From Salibacteraceae bacterium (GTDB lineage: Bacteria > Bacteroidota > Bacteroidia > Flavobacteriales_G > Salibacteraceae), in contig JAGYJZ010000013.1 of assembly GCA_018401875.1 (NCBI GenBank), positions 1-64,000 of the forward strand: DNA of 64,000 nt. Direction: 5' to 3'. This document shows, one piece after another, positions 47,351 to 55,423 of this stretch (position 1 is the stretch's first letter; each line of letters begins with the position of its first letter). The position numbers and the translations under genes were made by a program. The notes below the pieces were generated by a model. It was given only the letters and a program-made list of their open reading frames with translations, was not told where the DNA came from and searched no databases.

Positions 47351-47776
47351 TAAAAAAATAAAACTCAACAATATGAAAATATCAAAATATTTTGCCGTAG
47401 CATTGATCTCAATGTCAGCTATGGTATTATTACTGTAATAGTAGCTAAACAAAAGTAACAACCAATTCAGGTATAATTCTGAGAAAGCAACTCATCTACA
47501 CAGCAGGAACAAACCAAAGTAGAGGATAATGGCCAGTGGGGTTTATTCTTCAGCTTTGAATATTTCTGAAGGCGTTGGACAGGGCTGTGAGGGCTTTAAT
47601 AATTAGCGGAAGCAACAGAATGGTCTGCTACATCACAATTAGGTTACTTAATGTAGATATCAAAATGGGGTTGTAAGGAAATGATTTATATGATAATTGG
47701 AATGATAAAAATCGGATATATATCAAAATTCAGCAAATATTAATAGTTATCAAGTATGCAGCCAATGATAGCTCAT

Positions 47777-47909
47777 TCCCATAGCACCTACCCAAAAGGC
47801 AAGGAAGTTTTCGTGTTCCAAAGACAGTTTGTAGTTAATCAAACATTAGTTTTTCAAATCAAGTTTTGTGGTAAAGTCGCCCTTCAGGTGGCTGCACGAC
47901 GTTGGCACA
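47777..47909 (+). repeat. attC-like site 1 (degenerate left box)
   Basis: Left box TCCCATA, then GCACCTA, a shortened form of GCCCATAACAGCACCTA seen at 52687. Right side AGGTGGCTGC, spacer ACGAC, then G|TTGGCACAC at 47901. Inner arms CACCT/AGGTG pair. Confidence 0.5.
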
Positions 47910-47925
47910 CATTAAAAAATAACAA

Positions 47926-48300
47926 ATGGACATATTCAAAAAGTTTAGTGGAATAACTCCAATGCATCCCAATATTCCTTTTGACTTAGGCGACCAAGAA
48001 AAAACAGCAAAATTGATACTGCAGTTTTTAAGTGACCAAAGCTCCATATCGAGTCGACAATTTAAAACATCTAGAAACTTAATCATTGCTTCCATTTTAA
48101 TCATGATTTTACAAGTTGCTTATGCTTTTTGGACTAACCATGAAACTAACTCAATACAGAATAAATCAAATAGCATAATTGAAATGCAACTAAAACAATC
48201 TGAAACAATATCACAAATGTCATTGAGTTTACTCGACCTTGAGAATCAAGTAAGAAACTTGGAGACAGAAAATGAATTATTGAAAGATAAGTTGAAATAA
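47926..48300 (+). CDS. small membrane protein with coiled coil (cassette cargo)
   Basis: 124 residues: a polar N-terminus (FDLGDQEKTAKLILQFLS), one membrane helix (about 50-70, NLIIASILIMILQVAYAFW), and a C-terminal heptad-like coiled coil (MSLSLLDLENQVRNLETENE). No family recognised. A damaged second copy stands at 50586. The gene fills its cassette (47902 to the attC-like box at 48307), with only 24 bp before the start. Confidence 0.65.
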   Translation: MDIFKKFSGITPMHPNIPFDLGDQEKTAKLILQFLSDQSSISSRQFKTSRNLIIASILIMILQVAYAFWTNHETNSIQNKSNSIIEMQLKQSETISQMSLSLLDLENQVRNLETENELLKDKLK

Positions 48301-48306
48301 AAAAAC

Positions 48307-48420
48307 GTGTGCCAACAATACCTATAGCCAATGCTTTGTCTCGTAACTTTTTCATGTCTTTGTTCATTTAATTATACTTTTCACGGCTGGACAGAAACGA
48401 CTTTAAGAAATCTTGCTAGC
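48307..48420 (+). repeat. attC-like site 2, right half missing
   Basis: GTGTGCCAAC (48307-48316) exactly complements the head of its cassette (GTTGGCACAC, 47901-47910). The following sequence keeps TTTTCACGG and GGACAG as in the site at 50964, but no right arm or G|TT is found before sequence similarity ends. Confidence 0.5.
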
Positions 48421-50485
48421 CTTCAGCAATTTATAGATAAATTGAAAAGAAATACTAAATTTGAAAATCAATAAAAAACAAAAATGTGATTAAATTAAAC
48501 CTACACCATTGAGAATGGTATTAAGCGATCTTCACAGAAGGAAAAAAGGAACCATTAATGGAACTTATAGCGATGCCAACATTAACCGGTACTTTAGAAG
48601 AGGTAATTTTATAACAACATTCATGGCAAAAAGTAAGTAACTGGTTTTGATGAAATCACCTTTCACGAAAACAGGTTTCAGTGCAAATGGAAGAAAGGCC
48701 TTAGTAGGACCTATGCAATAGAAGTGGAGCAGAGGGTAATCCAAGCGGAAGTCAAAAAAATGAGGGTTAAAACCAAATAACAGTGGAGTTTCCCTCTATA
48801 AATTTTTAAAGAAGTGTGAGAAAATAGTTGTTTGGAATTAAGATCATTTACCTTCAGGTCAAACATTGGGCACTTCAAGAAGAAGGAGCTCAACTATCTA
48901 GATGACTCATTCAGCAATTAATCAGACATGGATGGGAGGAAATTATGCTGTTTTTTGAATGAGAGAGCCTTTTGATGGAATCTAAATTCATTAGAGTATT
49001 ATTCAACCAGAAGTGGGAGCAGAGTTACTAAAAGACATAAAAAGAAAAAACTATATTTCATGTTGTTTAAATATGGTGATAATATCATAGTGACTATCAG
49101 CCCATTTTACAAATATGAATAAAGTCAAAATTTCTGAAGAAACATATAACTTTGAGTGAAAAAGCAGATTCATGAAGCCATTCTGTAGTTTTGGCAGCCA
49201 CAATAAATGGAGGCCTTACTTTGGCAATGATTTAATTTATTAGCCACTTGAGTGAAAAGAAAAACTGATTCAATTGATAGAAAATCAGATGATTATGTGG
49301 GTGTATGCTTCAACGATGACTCTGAATTAACTTATAACGAAATAATGCGAAAGGCCATAGATATTAGAGGTCTGACAGACGAAATTGATCCTGAGTTCTG
49401 AGGATTTCTTCGTGAAGATTTAGCAAATAACGATTATGACTTATTGGAAGGTGCAATAGAGTAATAATAGCTAAGTTTAAATCACTACAATAATGATGAA
49501 ATGTTTTTAAAAACTAAAATCGACACATCATTCACTTTCTTCGAAGAACATTTGCTTCTCTCTGTGAATGAACAAATTATTGATTTGGATATAAAAAAGT
49601 GTTTATGAAGCATTGGAATACTTTTGAAAAACTGTGGAGGCTGCTATACAAAAGTTATGAAAAAAAGAGATAAGAAATTATTAAGGCATGAAAAACAATG
49701 TATCCTTCTAACGCATATTTATTGGTGTTAGATTTGCCTTCATGGTTTGGTGATTTACAGAAAGCAAAATAGAATCATGACAAATGGAATAGATCCGATG
49801 AGAGGTAATAGAGACTTTGAAATAGCACATGCTGATAAAGAGCAGCATGCCCATAATCAGCCTCCTTAACAGTAAACAACAAGAATAGAGATTTGGCCAA
49901 AAGAAATAAGCACTATTTTGGTTTTATTGATTCCATAAGTTCTGAAATTTTGTGTATCTCACTGATATATATAAAACATTTTTACACTAAGGACATTGGC
50001 AGTATAAAAGAGCTGCAATATTACAATGATGCAGATAAGAAAATATTGAAGATAAAAATAGTGTAAGAAATTCAGTTTTAAATGCCTTATCTTAAGGAAG
50101 TTGAATTAAGTGAGGCTAACATCATTATAACTCTTGGAGGAATCAGTTTTTCACAATTAACAAACAAAAGTATTACGTTCAAAAATAATCCAAAAAATTG
50201 AAAAGTACATTTTTCTGAGAAAAGTATTAGTAGATAAAAAGATATTGATATACTCCATTTGTTCACCTCGCTGCTCATTTTCCAAGTATGCACAGATTTA
50301 TTAAAAGCAATTTGAATAAGAATTAAAAGGGTGAAATGAGAATTACGGAACCTTTACTATGAAATGCTCCAAGAAATATTTAAAATAGTATGACGAAGAA
50401 CTAAAAATAAAAAATTATAAACAAAATGAAGTCAGAATAGATAAAAGGTGGTTATGTCCATAAAAATTATGGTTTGAAAATCAAT
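48421..50485 (+). other. decayed AT-rich cassette DNA
   Basis: No intact gene. Short coding-like pieces occur: 49252-49464 (71 codons with a single internal stop: DDSELTYNEIMRKAIDIRGL, then GFLREDLANNDYDLLEGAIE) and 49777-49869 (MTNGIDPMRGNRDFEIAHAD). The rest is broken in every frame. Cassette boundaries inside this stretch are not visible. Confidence 0.45.
49252..49464 (+). pseudogene. unrecognised remnant with one internal stop
   Basis: Starts GTG, 71 codons with a TGA in the middle (PEF, stop, GFLRED). The acidic composition is protein-like and resembles small immunity-type proteins, but this is weak. No family recognised. Confidence 0.35.
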
Positions 50486-50492
50486 CTATATA

Positions 50493-50569
50493 TGTGGCGT
50501 ACAGCGCCATAGCCCTGCCGCAGGCTGGCACAGGGCTACACGTTCGCCTGCACGCAAGCCGTTAGCACA
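50493..50569 (+). repeat. attC-like site 3
   Basis: An inner hairpin (AGCCCTG/CAGGGCT at about 50511-50537) lies inside outer arms GGCGTACAGCGCC and CGCCTGCACGC. The spacer is AAGCC, then G|TTAGCACAC at 50561. The left R box is eroded. The inner sequence is closely related to the site at 53338 (CCTGCCGCAGGC). Confidence 0.6.
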
Positions 50570-50585
50570 CATTAAAAAATAACAA

Positions 50586-50957
50586 ATGGACATATTCAAA
50601 AAGTTTAGTGGACAACTTGGCCCATCCCAATATTCCTTTTGACTTAGGCGACCAAGAAAAAACAGCAAAATTGATACTGCAGTTTTTAAGTGACCAAAGC
50701 TCCATATCGAGTCGACAATTTAAAACATCTAGAAACTTAATCATTGCTTCCATTTTAATCATGATTTTACAAGTTGCTTATGCTTTTTGGACTAACCATG
50801 AAACTAACTAATACAGAATAAATCAAATAGCATAATTGAAATGTAACTAAAACAATCTGAAACAATATCACAAATGTCATTGAGTTTACTCGACCTTGAG
50901 AATCAAGTAAGAAACTTGGAGACAGAAAATGAATTATTGAAAGATAAGTTGAAATAA
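50586..50957 (+). pseudogene. second, damaged copy of the 47926 gene
   Basis: Nearly identical to 47926-48300 but with a 2-bp loss and patch change near 50612-50625, a 1-bp loss near 50809 and a CAA-to-TAA change near 50844. Homology starts just after G|TT of the cassette and ends at the attC left box. Confidence 0.8.
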
Positions 50958-50963
50958 AAAAAC

Positions 50964-51098
50964 GTGTGCCAACAACCGCTATAAAATATAGGGCGACAAT
51001 CGTTTCTCATGTGTTTGTTTTTCATTGTTTATTTTTTCACGGGCGGACGGAATTGTACTCCGAAAAGCCCTACATTTCATAGCGAAAACGTTATGGGC
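50964..51098 (+). repeat. attC-like site 4
   Basis: Left box GTGTGCCAAC (complement of the cassette head GTTAGCACAC with one mismatch). Arms CGCTATAAAATATAGGGC and GCCCTACATTTCATAGCG pair at 16 of 18 positions. Spacer AAAAC, then G|TTATGGGC at 51090. About 90 bp of loop lie between the arms. Confidence 0.7.
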
Positions 51099-51260
51099 AA
51101 GTTTAAAAACCAATACGGTCTGCGAAAGCCAAAGGGCTGACCACCCAAAGTGACAAAAAAAGAGTATTATTGAATTTTCAAAGTGGAGTCCAGAACCCAC
51201 TCAAAAAAACGGGGCGTATTCTGAAAAGCCTTATGAGTAGGAAAAATTAAATTTAATTAA
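51091..51260 (+). promoter_or_regulatory. shared cassette leader
   Basis: Head TTATGGGCAAGTT, an AGTGG...CCACT hairpin near 51182-51201, GGGGCGTATTCTGAAAAGCC, GAGTAGGAA, then A/T-rich sequence to the ATG at 51262. The same elements in the same order occur at 45879-46058 and 52814-52990. Probably a cassette-borne promoter and 5' UTR (inference). Confidence 0.5.
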
Positions 51261-51261
51261 A

Positions 51262-51543
51262 ATGAGAAAAGTAAAAACAATTTTTGCATTACTCGCAGTT
51301 GTTGCAATGATGTCGAGCTGTGCATTGACATTACCTGTTAATGCTACAAGCAATCCTGTTGGAAACAAAGTTGGAACAGCTAAAGCAACAGGTTATTTAG
51401 GAATTCTATTTTTTGATGCAGATGCAAGTATCAGAACCGCTGCAAAAAATGGTGGAATTACTAAAATTTCAACAGTTGACATTAAGCAAACTAGCTTGCT
51501 TAATTTGATTGTTACTTATGAAACAATTGTAACTGGAGAATAA
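51262..51543 (+). CDS. TRL-like lipoprotein (cassette cargo)
   Basis: 93 residues, lipobox MMSSC. The rest (GTAKATGYLGILFFDADASI, AAKNGGITKISTVDIK, LLNLIVTYETIVTGE) matches the TRL-like family of small lipoproteins, whose function is unknown. First of three genes in one cassette and followed by its own terminator. Confidence 0.75.
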   Translation: MRKVKTIFALLAVVAMMSSCALTLPVNATSNPVGNKVGTAKATGYLGILFFDADASIRTAAKNGGITKISTVDIKQTSLLNLIVTYETIVTGE

Positions 51544-51552
51544 TGTAACCCA

Positions 51553-51590
51553 TAAGTCAAGGGGTATCCACCCCTTGACTTATTTAATCT
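51553..51590 (+). terminator. terminator after the TRL-like gene
   Basis: TAAGTCAAGGGGT (51553-51565) and ACCCCTTGACTTA (51570-51582) form a perfect 13-bp stem with a 4-nt loop, followed by TTTAATCTT. Confidence 0.8.
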
Positions 51591-51596
51591 TATCGT

Positions 51597-52082
51597 ATGA
51601 AAAATGCTTTACTTATTTTAATTATGAGTACAACACTTTTATGTTGTACTTCTAAACAAGATGAAAGTGTACTTTTGTTCAATACAATTTCCTTTAAGCT
51701 AAATAATGGTGAAGAAGTTGTAGAAATTGATACTAAGAAAAAAGAGATTTTCAATTCGTATTTTGATAAAAACGATGTTCAAATTCCATTATTTAGGTGC
51801 ATAAAGTCCGATAGCTACTTAATCTTTGTTGGAATTCCATACAATACATCTATAAAAGAATTGACCGATTATAATTTAATATATACTTTAAATCAAACGT
51901 ATTTCGAAGGCGATTCTGCCAATTACTTTTACAAAACATACAGTAATGAAAAAGACCAAATTACAATTTACACAAGGAACTTTAGCAATAATCTGGTGTA
52001 TGTTTTAACTGTAACAAATTCGGCAGCATTATCTGATTCTTTATTCAATATAAAAGAACTTTCAAGTCGATTTAAACCGTAA
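51597..52082 (+). CDS. hypothetical lipoprotein (cassette cargo)
   Basis: 161 residues with lipobox STTLLCC (two adjacent cysteines at about 16-17). The mature part is a single domain with alternating beta strands and no recognised family (LIFVGIPYNTSIKELTDYN, ITIYTRNFSNNLVYVLTV). 3 bp before the next gene, so the two are probably cotranscribed. Confidence 0.7.
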   Translation: MKNALLILIMSTTLLCCTSKQDESVLLFNTISFKLNNGEEVVEIDTKKKEIFNSYFDKNDVQIPLFRCIKSDSYLIFVGIPYNTSIKELTDYNLIYTLNQTYFEGDSANYFYKTYSNEKDQITIYTRNFSNNLVYVLTVTNSAALSDSLFNIKELSSRFKP

Positions 52083-52085
52083 AAT

Positions 52086-52652
52086 ATGAAAAACCTCTTG
52101 ATTAGAAATTGCAATACTTCACACTTTAAATTCGTTTCGTTCATTTTGTTATTATTAATGTTTAGCGGTTGTTTATCAATTAAACCATCAACAACAAAAT
52201 CAGGAAAAAATTATTTTGAAACGTTTTACGTTGGCGAAGAAGGAACACAGTATTTTATAAACCCTATTTTATTCAAAGACGAAAAATCAAGTGAAGACTT
52301 GATTTTAGACATTACTTTTAGGTACAGAAACGAAATAAAGGATTCTGCCATAGTAAATTTTAGCATTAAAAGCTCAATCATATACAAAACCATTGACAGC
52401 TTAAAGCTTTCAAACAAAGACATTAAGATAGAAAGCGACCAACTTGTACTATTATTCAACGAAAAAAGCAAAACAGGATTTACATCACGATATTCAACAA
52501 GGTTTAGCTTAAAAGAAATAAAAGAAATGTTTAATAATGATGCGTGGGAAATGATTATTTATAATCAAAACAAAATAACCACATACAAACCTCATAGAAA
52601 AACAATTAGGGCTATCAACACAGTTAGAGATAGAGTTTTTGTTCTAATGTGA
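52086..52652 (+). CDS. hypothetical lipoprotein (cassette cargo)
   Basis: 188 residues. A hydrophobic segment ends in the lipobox LMFSGC (about residue 29); the upstream part is longer than usual, so a later start is possible. The mature part (YFETFYVGEEGTQYFINPIL, LILDITFRYRNEIKDSA) is not recognised. Last gene before the attC-like site at 52687. Confidence 0.65.
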   Translation: MKNLLIRNCNTSHFKFVSFILLLLMFSGCLSIKPSTTKSGKNYFETFYVGEEGTQYFINPILFKDEKSSEDLILDITFRYRNEIKDSAIVNFSIKSSIIYKTIDSLKLSNKDIKIESDQLVLLFNEKSKTGFTSRYSTRFSLKEIKEMFNNDAWEMIIYNQNKITTYKPHRKTIRAINTVRDRVFVLM

Positions 52653-52686
52653 AACTACTCAACCAGTCAAAATGGATATAAAACCA

Positions 52687-52821
52687 GCCCATAACAGCAC
52701 CTAAAAAAAATGGCGGGGGAAGTGCGAATATAAACAGTTGTGCATCTAATAAAGTTTGGTGGGTACAGACAGTTTAGTGGTCCAAAGCCGCCACTTCTTT
52801 TAGCTGCAAACCGTTATGGGC
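52687..52821 (+). repeat. attC-like site 5
   Basis: Left box GCCCATAAC, exact complement of the head of its cassette (GTTATGGGC, 51090-51098). Arms GCACCTAAAAAAAATGGCGG and CCGCCACTTCTTTTAGCTGC pair at 17 of 20 positions. Spacer AAACC, then G|TTATGGGC at 52813. Confidence 0.75.
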
Positions 52822-52990
52822 AAGTTAAACAGACATAGCGGACAAACAAGAGAACCACCGAAAAACGGATTGGACTCATCATAAGAGCATTTATTTGCCG
52901 ACATAAAATAGTGGAGACAAGAAAACCACTTTAAAAACAGCGAGTAAACTGAAAATCGAAAAGAGTAGGAACATAAATTTAAAAAATAAT
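52822..52990 (+). promoter_or_regulatory. shared cassette leader, third copy
   Basis: Contains AGTGG...CCACT near 52911-52930, GAAAATCGAAAAGAGTAGGA (52950-52969) and a T/A-rich run to the ATG at 52997, in the same order as in the leaders at 45879 and 51091. Confidence 0.45.
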
Positions 52991-52996
52991 AATAAA

Positions 52997-53332
52997 ATGA
53001 AAAAGTTATTGATTTTAGCAACTATGTTACTCACGTTTGGGTTAGCAAAAGCGCAAAAGGTATATTCGGTTGATTATGAGAATCAAGCTGACGTAAAAGT
53101 ATTTGTAGTTCAATACGAAAATCAGGCTGATCTTAAAGTTTACAAAGTCAAATACGAAAATCAAGCTGGTAGCAATGATGGTAAATGGTTTTTTACTCAA
53201 TACTCCAATCAAGCAAAGAAGAGAGTGTACTTCGTGAAATATGAAAACCAAGCGGACTTGAAGATTTATTTTGTGGATTACGAAAATCAGGCAGGTTGGA
53301 GTAATTCATCTAAAAAAAGTTTGATGTATTAA
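52997..53332 (+). CDS. DUF6150 / septoil-knot-like exported protein (cassette cargo)
   Basis: 111 residues with signal peptide (LLTFGLAKA, then QKV). The mature part is built of seven repeats of about 14 residues, pattern (F/Y)xVxYENQAD(V/L)K(V/I), ending YENQAGW. The repeats fit the DUF6150 family, which I recall as containing a beta-structured 7(1) knot; biochemical function unknown. It is the only gene in its cassette. Confidence 0.72.
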   Translation: MKKLLILATMLLTFGLAKAQKVYSVDYENQADVKVFVVQYENQADLKVYKVKYENQAGSNDGKWFFTQYSNQAKKRVYFVKYENQADLKIYFVDYENQAGWSNSSKKSLMY

Positions 53333-53337
53333 AACCA

Positions 53338-53420
53338 GCCCATAACAGCGTGCAAGCGCCATAACCCTGCCGCAGGCGCAACACAGGGTTACGATCGCCT
53401 GCACGCGAAACGTTATAGCC
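53338..53420 (+). repeat. attC-like site 6
   Basis: Left box GCCCATAAC (exact complement of the head TTATGGGC at 52814), then A, arm GCGTGCA, inner hairpin TAACCCTG/CAGGGTTA, arm TGCACGC, spacer GAAAC, G|TTATAGCC at 53412. The arms are perfect. At 83 bp it is the most compact site. Confidence 0.8.
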
Positions 53421-53454
53421 AATTGAAGAACGACACCGCAAACAAACAGACAAA

Positions 53455-53754
53455 TTGAACTGGATTGACAAAATAAAAGAGTTGACAACTAAGCAAGACA
53501 AATCACCCGAACTGAAAAAAGGAGAGATAAAACAAATTCTCATTCAGACGGCAAGTGCAGTTTTGCCTGAATTTGAATTTTTAGCTTATAAAAACAGTTG
53601 CTACTCCTTTCAGCGACTAAGAAAGGTAAACAATTTGACAGTTTATGAAATACTTCGCATAATTTTTACGCTTAAAGACAAAAACTTTGCTTGCTCAATT
53701 TCTTCAATTCTAAATTCAGATTACATTTTTTCAAATCATAAAAATAAAATTTGA
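53455..53754 (+). CDS. hypothetical protein in truncated last cassette
   Basis: 99 residues from a TTG start (LNWIDKIKELTTKQDKSPEL); ends NSDYIFSNHKNKI. The protein is probably a truncated member of a family seen in Flavobacteria. Cassette head is TTATAGCC but no complementary GGCTATAAC follows, so the cassette lost its 3' end at about 53760. Confidence 0.5.
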   Translation: MNWIDKIKELTTKQDKSPELKKGEIKQILIQTASAVLPEFEFLAYKNSCYSFQRLRKVNNLTVYEILRIIFTLKDKNFACSISSILNSDYIFSNHKNKI

Positions 53755-53786
53755 ATTTTTAGAACCCGCCTTTAAAACAACACGCT

Positions 53787-55400
53787 ATGAATCGTATCTG
53801 CACCCTCTTGTTAGCTATACTTTCTGTTGGTTCAATCAATGCCCAAGGCATCTTTTGCAACCCCAATGGCAATGTGGTCATTTTCACCAACTACGATGGC
53901 GGCACGCTCAACATCAACGTTGATGTCAATACGCCCAACATAAAAATTGGTGTAGTGAGCTATGAGGCAGTAACCATCACTATTTCAGGTGCATTCGCAA
54001 GCAATGTTACGGAGGTAAGGTATGCGGGATACAACAGCGGTGGCACCACAAGCATAACGGGTGCAGGAGCTGCAGCCACGAGCATCACCTTTGCCCCACC
54101 TTCGCCCCTGCCAAATGCATCGGGATACCCGTCCATCATTTGTGGGTATTCGTGCTCAACCAACAGCTCACAAGGCGGATGCAACACCGTTGATCAAATC
54201 GAATCGTATTTTAATTCCGTTTTTAGCACTACCTCGCTTTACATGCATCGCGTACAATACGGCATATGGTCGGGCACGCAGAACATGTCGGCCGGTGGCG
54301 ATTGCTGCGCACTTGCTGTTCCTCTTTCAGTGCAAGTAAGTGCCATCGATGAAGCATGTGAAGGGGCCTGTGATGGCGCATTAAGCGCGGTGGCTAGCGG
54401 TGGTCAGTCACCCTACAGCTATGCTTGGAGCACGGGTGCAAGCACTGATAGTATTGGCGGCCTATGCCCTGCCACCTACAGTGTAACCGTCACCGACAAC
54501 AACGGTGCAACGCTAGTTGAAACAGGCACAATTGCTGCCGCCAGTGCCATTGTAAGCAATCAAAACCTCACCCTCTGCGGTGGCGAGAGCGTGAGCGTGG
54601 GTTCAAACACCTATACAAGCACAGGCAATTACACCGACACCTTGATTTCGAGCGCAGGCTGCGACAGTGTGGTAAACACCGATTTGATGGTGTATCCGGT
54701 TTACGAAACAGAAATGGCCTTTTCGTTTAACGCATGCGAAGAAATCAGCGTAACCATTGGGACAAGCACCTACACTACTGCAGGCATTCATTATGACACC
54801 TTATCTTCAGTGCAGGGATGCGATAGTGTGATCGAAACGATGATCAACGTTACTCCGGCAATGCTCATCACCCAACAGCCCAATAATGTAAACTTACCGG
54901 CAGGAAATAACGCTGTATTCTCATTGTCAGCCTCAGCATCAGCGAATTTGCAGTGGCAAGAAAACAACGGAACGGGATTTATCAACCTCAGCAATGTAGG
55001 ACAATATGCAGGAGTAGATGCGCCAAGCCTCACCATTTCAAACACCGCACAGCAAATGAACAATTACCTCTATCGATGCATTGCAACCGAGTCGAACTGC
55101 TCAGACACGAGCACTGCAGCAGTCCTTACCGTTAGAGAACCCTTGGGTATTGAAACCACTGAAAACACTTCCACTTGGCTGATTTATCCAAATCCAGTCT
55201 CGAATGTGCTTCTGGTGCAAAACGCTCTTTCGCAAAACGCAAAATTTTCGTTGATTGATCAAACCGGGAAATTGGTGATGACTGGAAGGCTTATGAGTAC
55301 AAGCAATCACATCGATGTGTCTGCGTTGACTGATGGCGTGTACTTTCTAAAAATTGAAGGCGAAACAAGGAGTACGCATTCGGTGAAAATTTCACATTAA
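53787..55400 (+). CDS. T9SS-exported protein with SprB-like repeat and Ig-like domains
   Basis: 537 residues: signal peptide (ending SINAQ), a beta-rich N-terminal domain, one SprB-like unit at about 185-250 (CEGACDGALSAVASGG, YAWSTGAS, ATYSVTVTDNNG), Ig-like repeats with QGCDSV motifs, an Ig-like domain near 355-450, and a type A sorting domain at the end (IYPNPVSNVLLV, GVYFLKIEG). The sorting domain sends it through T9SS to the cell surface or medium. Confidence 0.85.
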   Translation: MNRICTLLLAILSVGSINAQGIFCNPNGNVVIFTNYDGGTLNINVDVNTPNIKIGVVSYEAVTITISGAFASNVTEVRYAGYNSGGTTSITGAGAAATSITFAPPSPLPNASGYPSIICGYSCSTNSSQGGCNTVDQIESYFNSVFSTTSLYMHRVQYGIWSGTQNMSAGGDCCALAVPLSVQVSAIDEACEGACDGALSAVASGGQSPYSYAWSTGASTDSIGGLCPATYSVTVTDNNGATLVETGTIAAASAIVSNQNLTLCGGESVSVGSNTYTSTGNYTDTLISSAGCDSVVNTDLMVYPVYETEMAFSFNACEEISVTIGTSTYTTAGIHYDTLSSVQGCDSVIETMINVTPAMLITQQPNNVNLPAGNNAVFSLSASASANLQWQENNGTGFINLSNVGQYAGVDAPSLTISNTAQQMNNYLYRCIATESNCSDTSTAAVLTVREPLGIETTENTSTWLIYPNPVSNVLLVQNALSQNAKFSLIDQTGKLVMTGRLMSTSNHIDVSALTDGVYFLKIEGETRSTHSVKISH

Positions 55401-55423
55401 TCTGACTTTCAATTCGAAGCACA

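Larger units (their letters stand above)
45879..47776 (+). other. cassette 1: leader and decayed genes
   Basis: Begins with the shared head and a leader (GGGCGTATTCCGAAAGCC, GAGTAGGAAC at 46017-46046). No intact gene longer than 60 codons with family support remains. Recognisable remnants are listed separately (46518-46779, 46870-47350). At 47373 a signal-peptide-like start (MKISKYFAVALISMSAMVLLL) ends in two stops. Frames shift every 100-200 bp. Confidence 0.5.
44626..53760 (+). mobile_element. integron-like recombinase and gene-cassette array
   Basis: Composed of a tyrosine recombinase (44626-45852), an attI-like junction (45878/45879) and at least six AT-rich cassettes in the same direction. 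Junctions lie at G|TT at 47901, 50561, 51090, 52813 and 53412. Each resolvable cassette's first bases (TTATGGGC, TTGGCACAC, TTAGCACAC) are complementary to the box at its own 3' end (GCCCATAA, GTGTGCCAA). The array ends in a truncated cassette before the T9SS gene at 53787. Confidence 0.75.
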
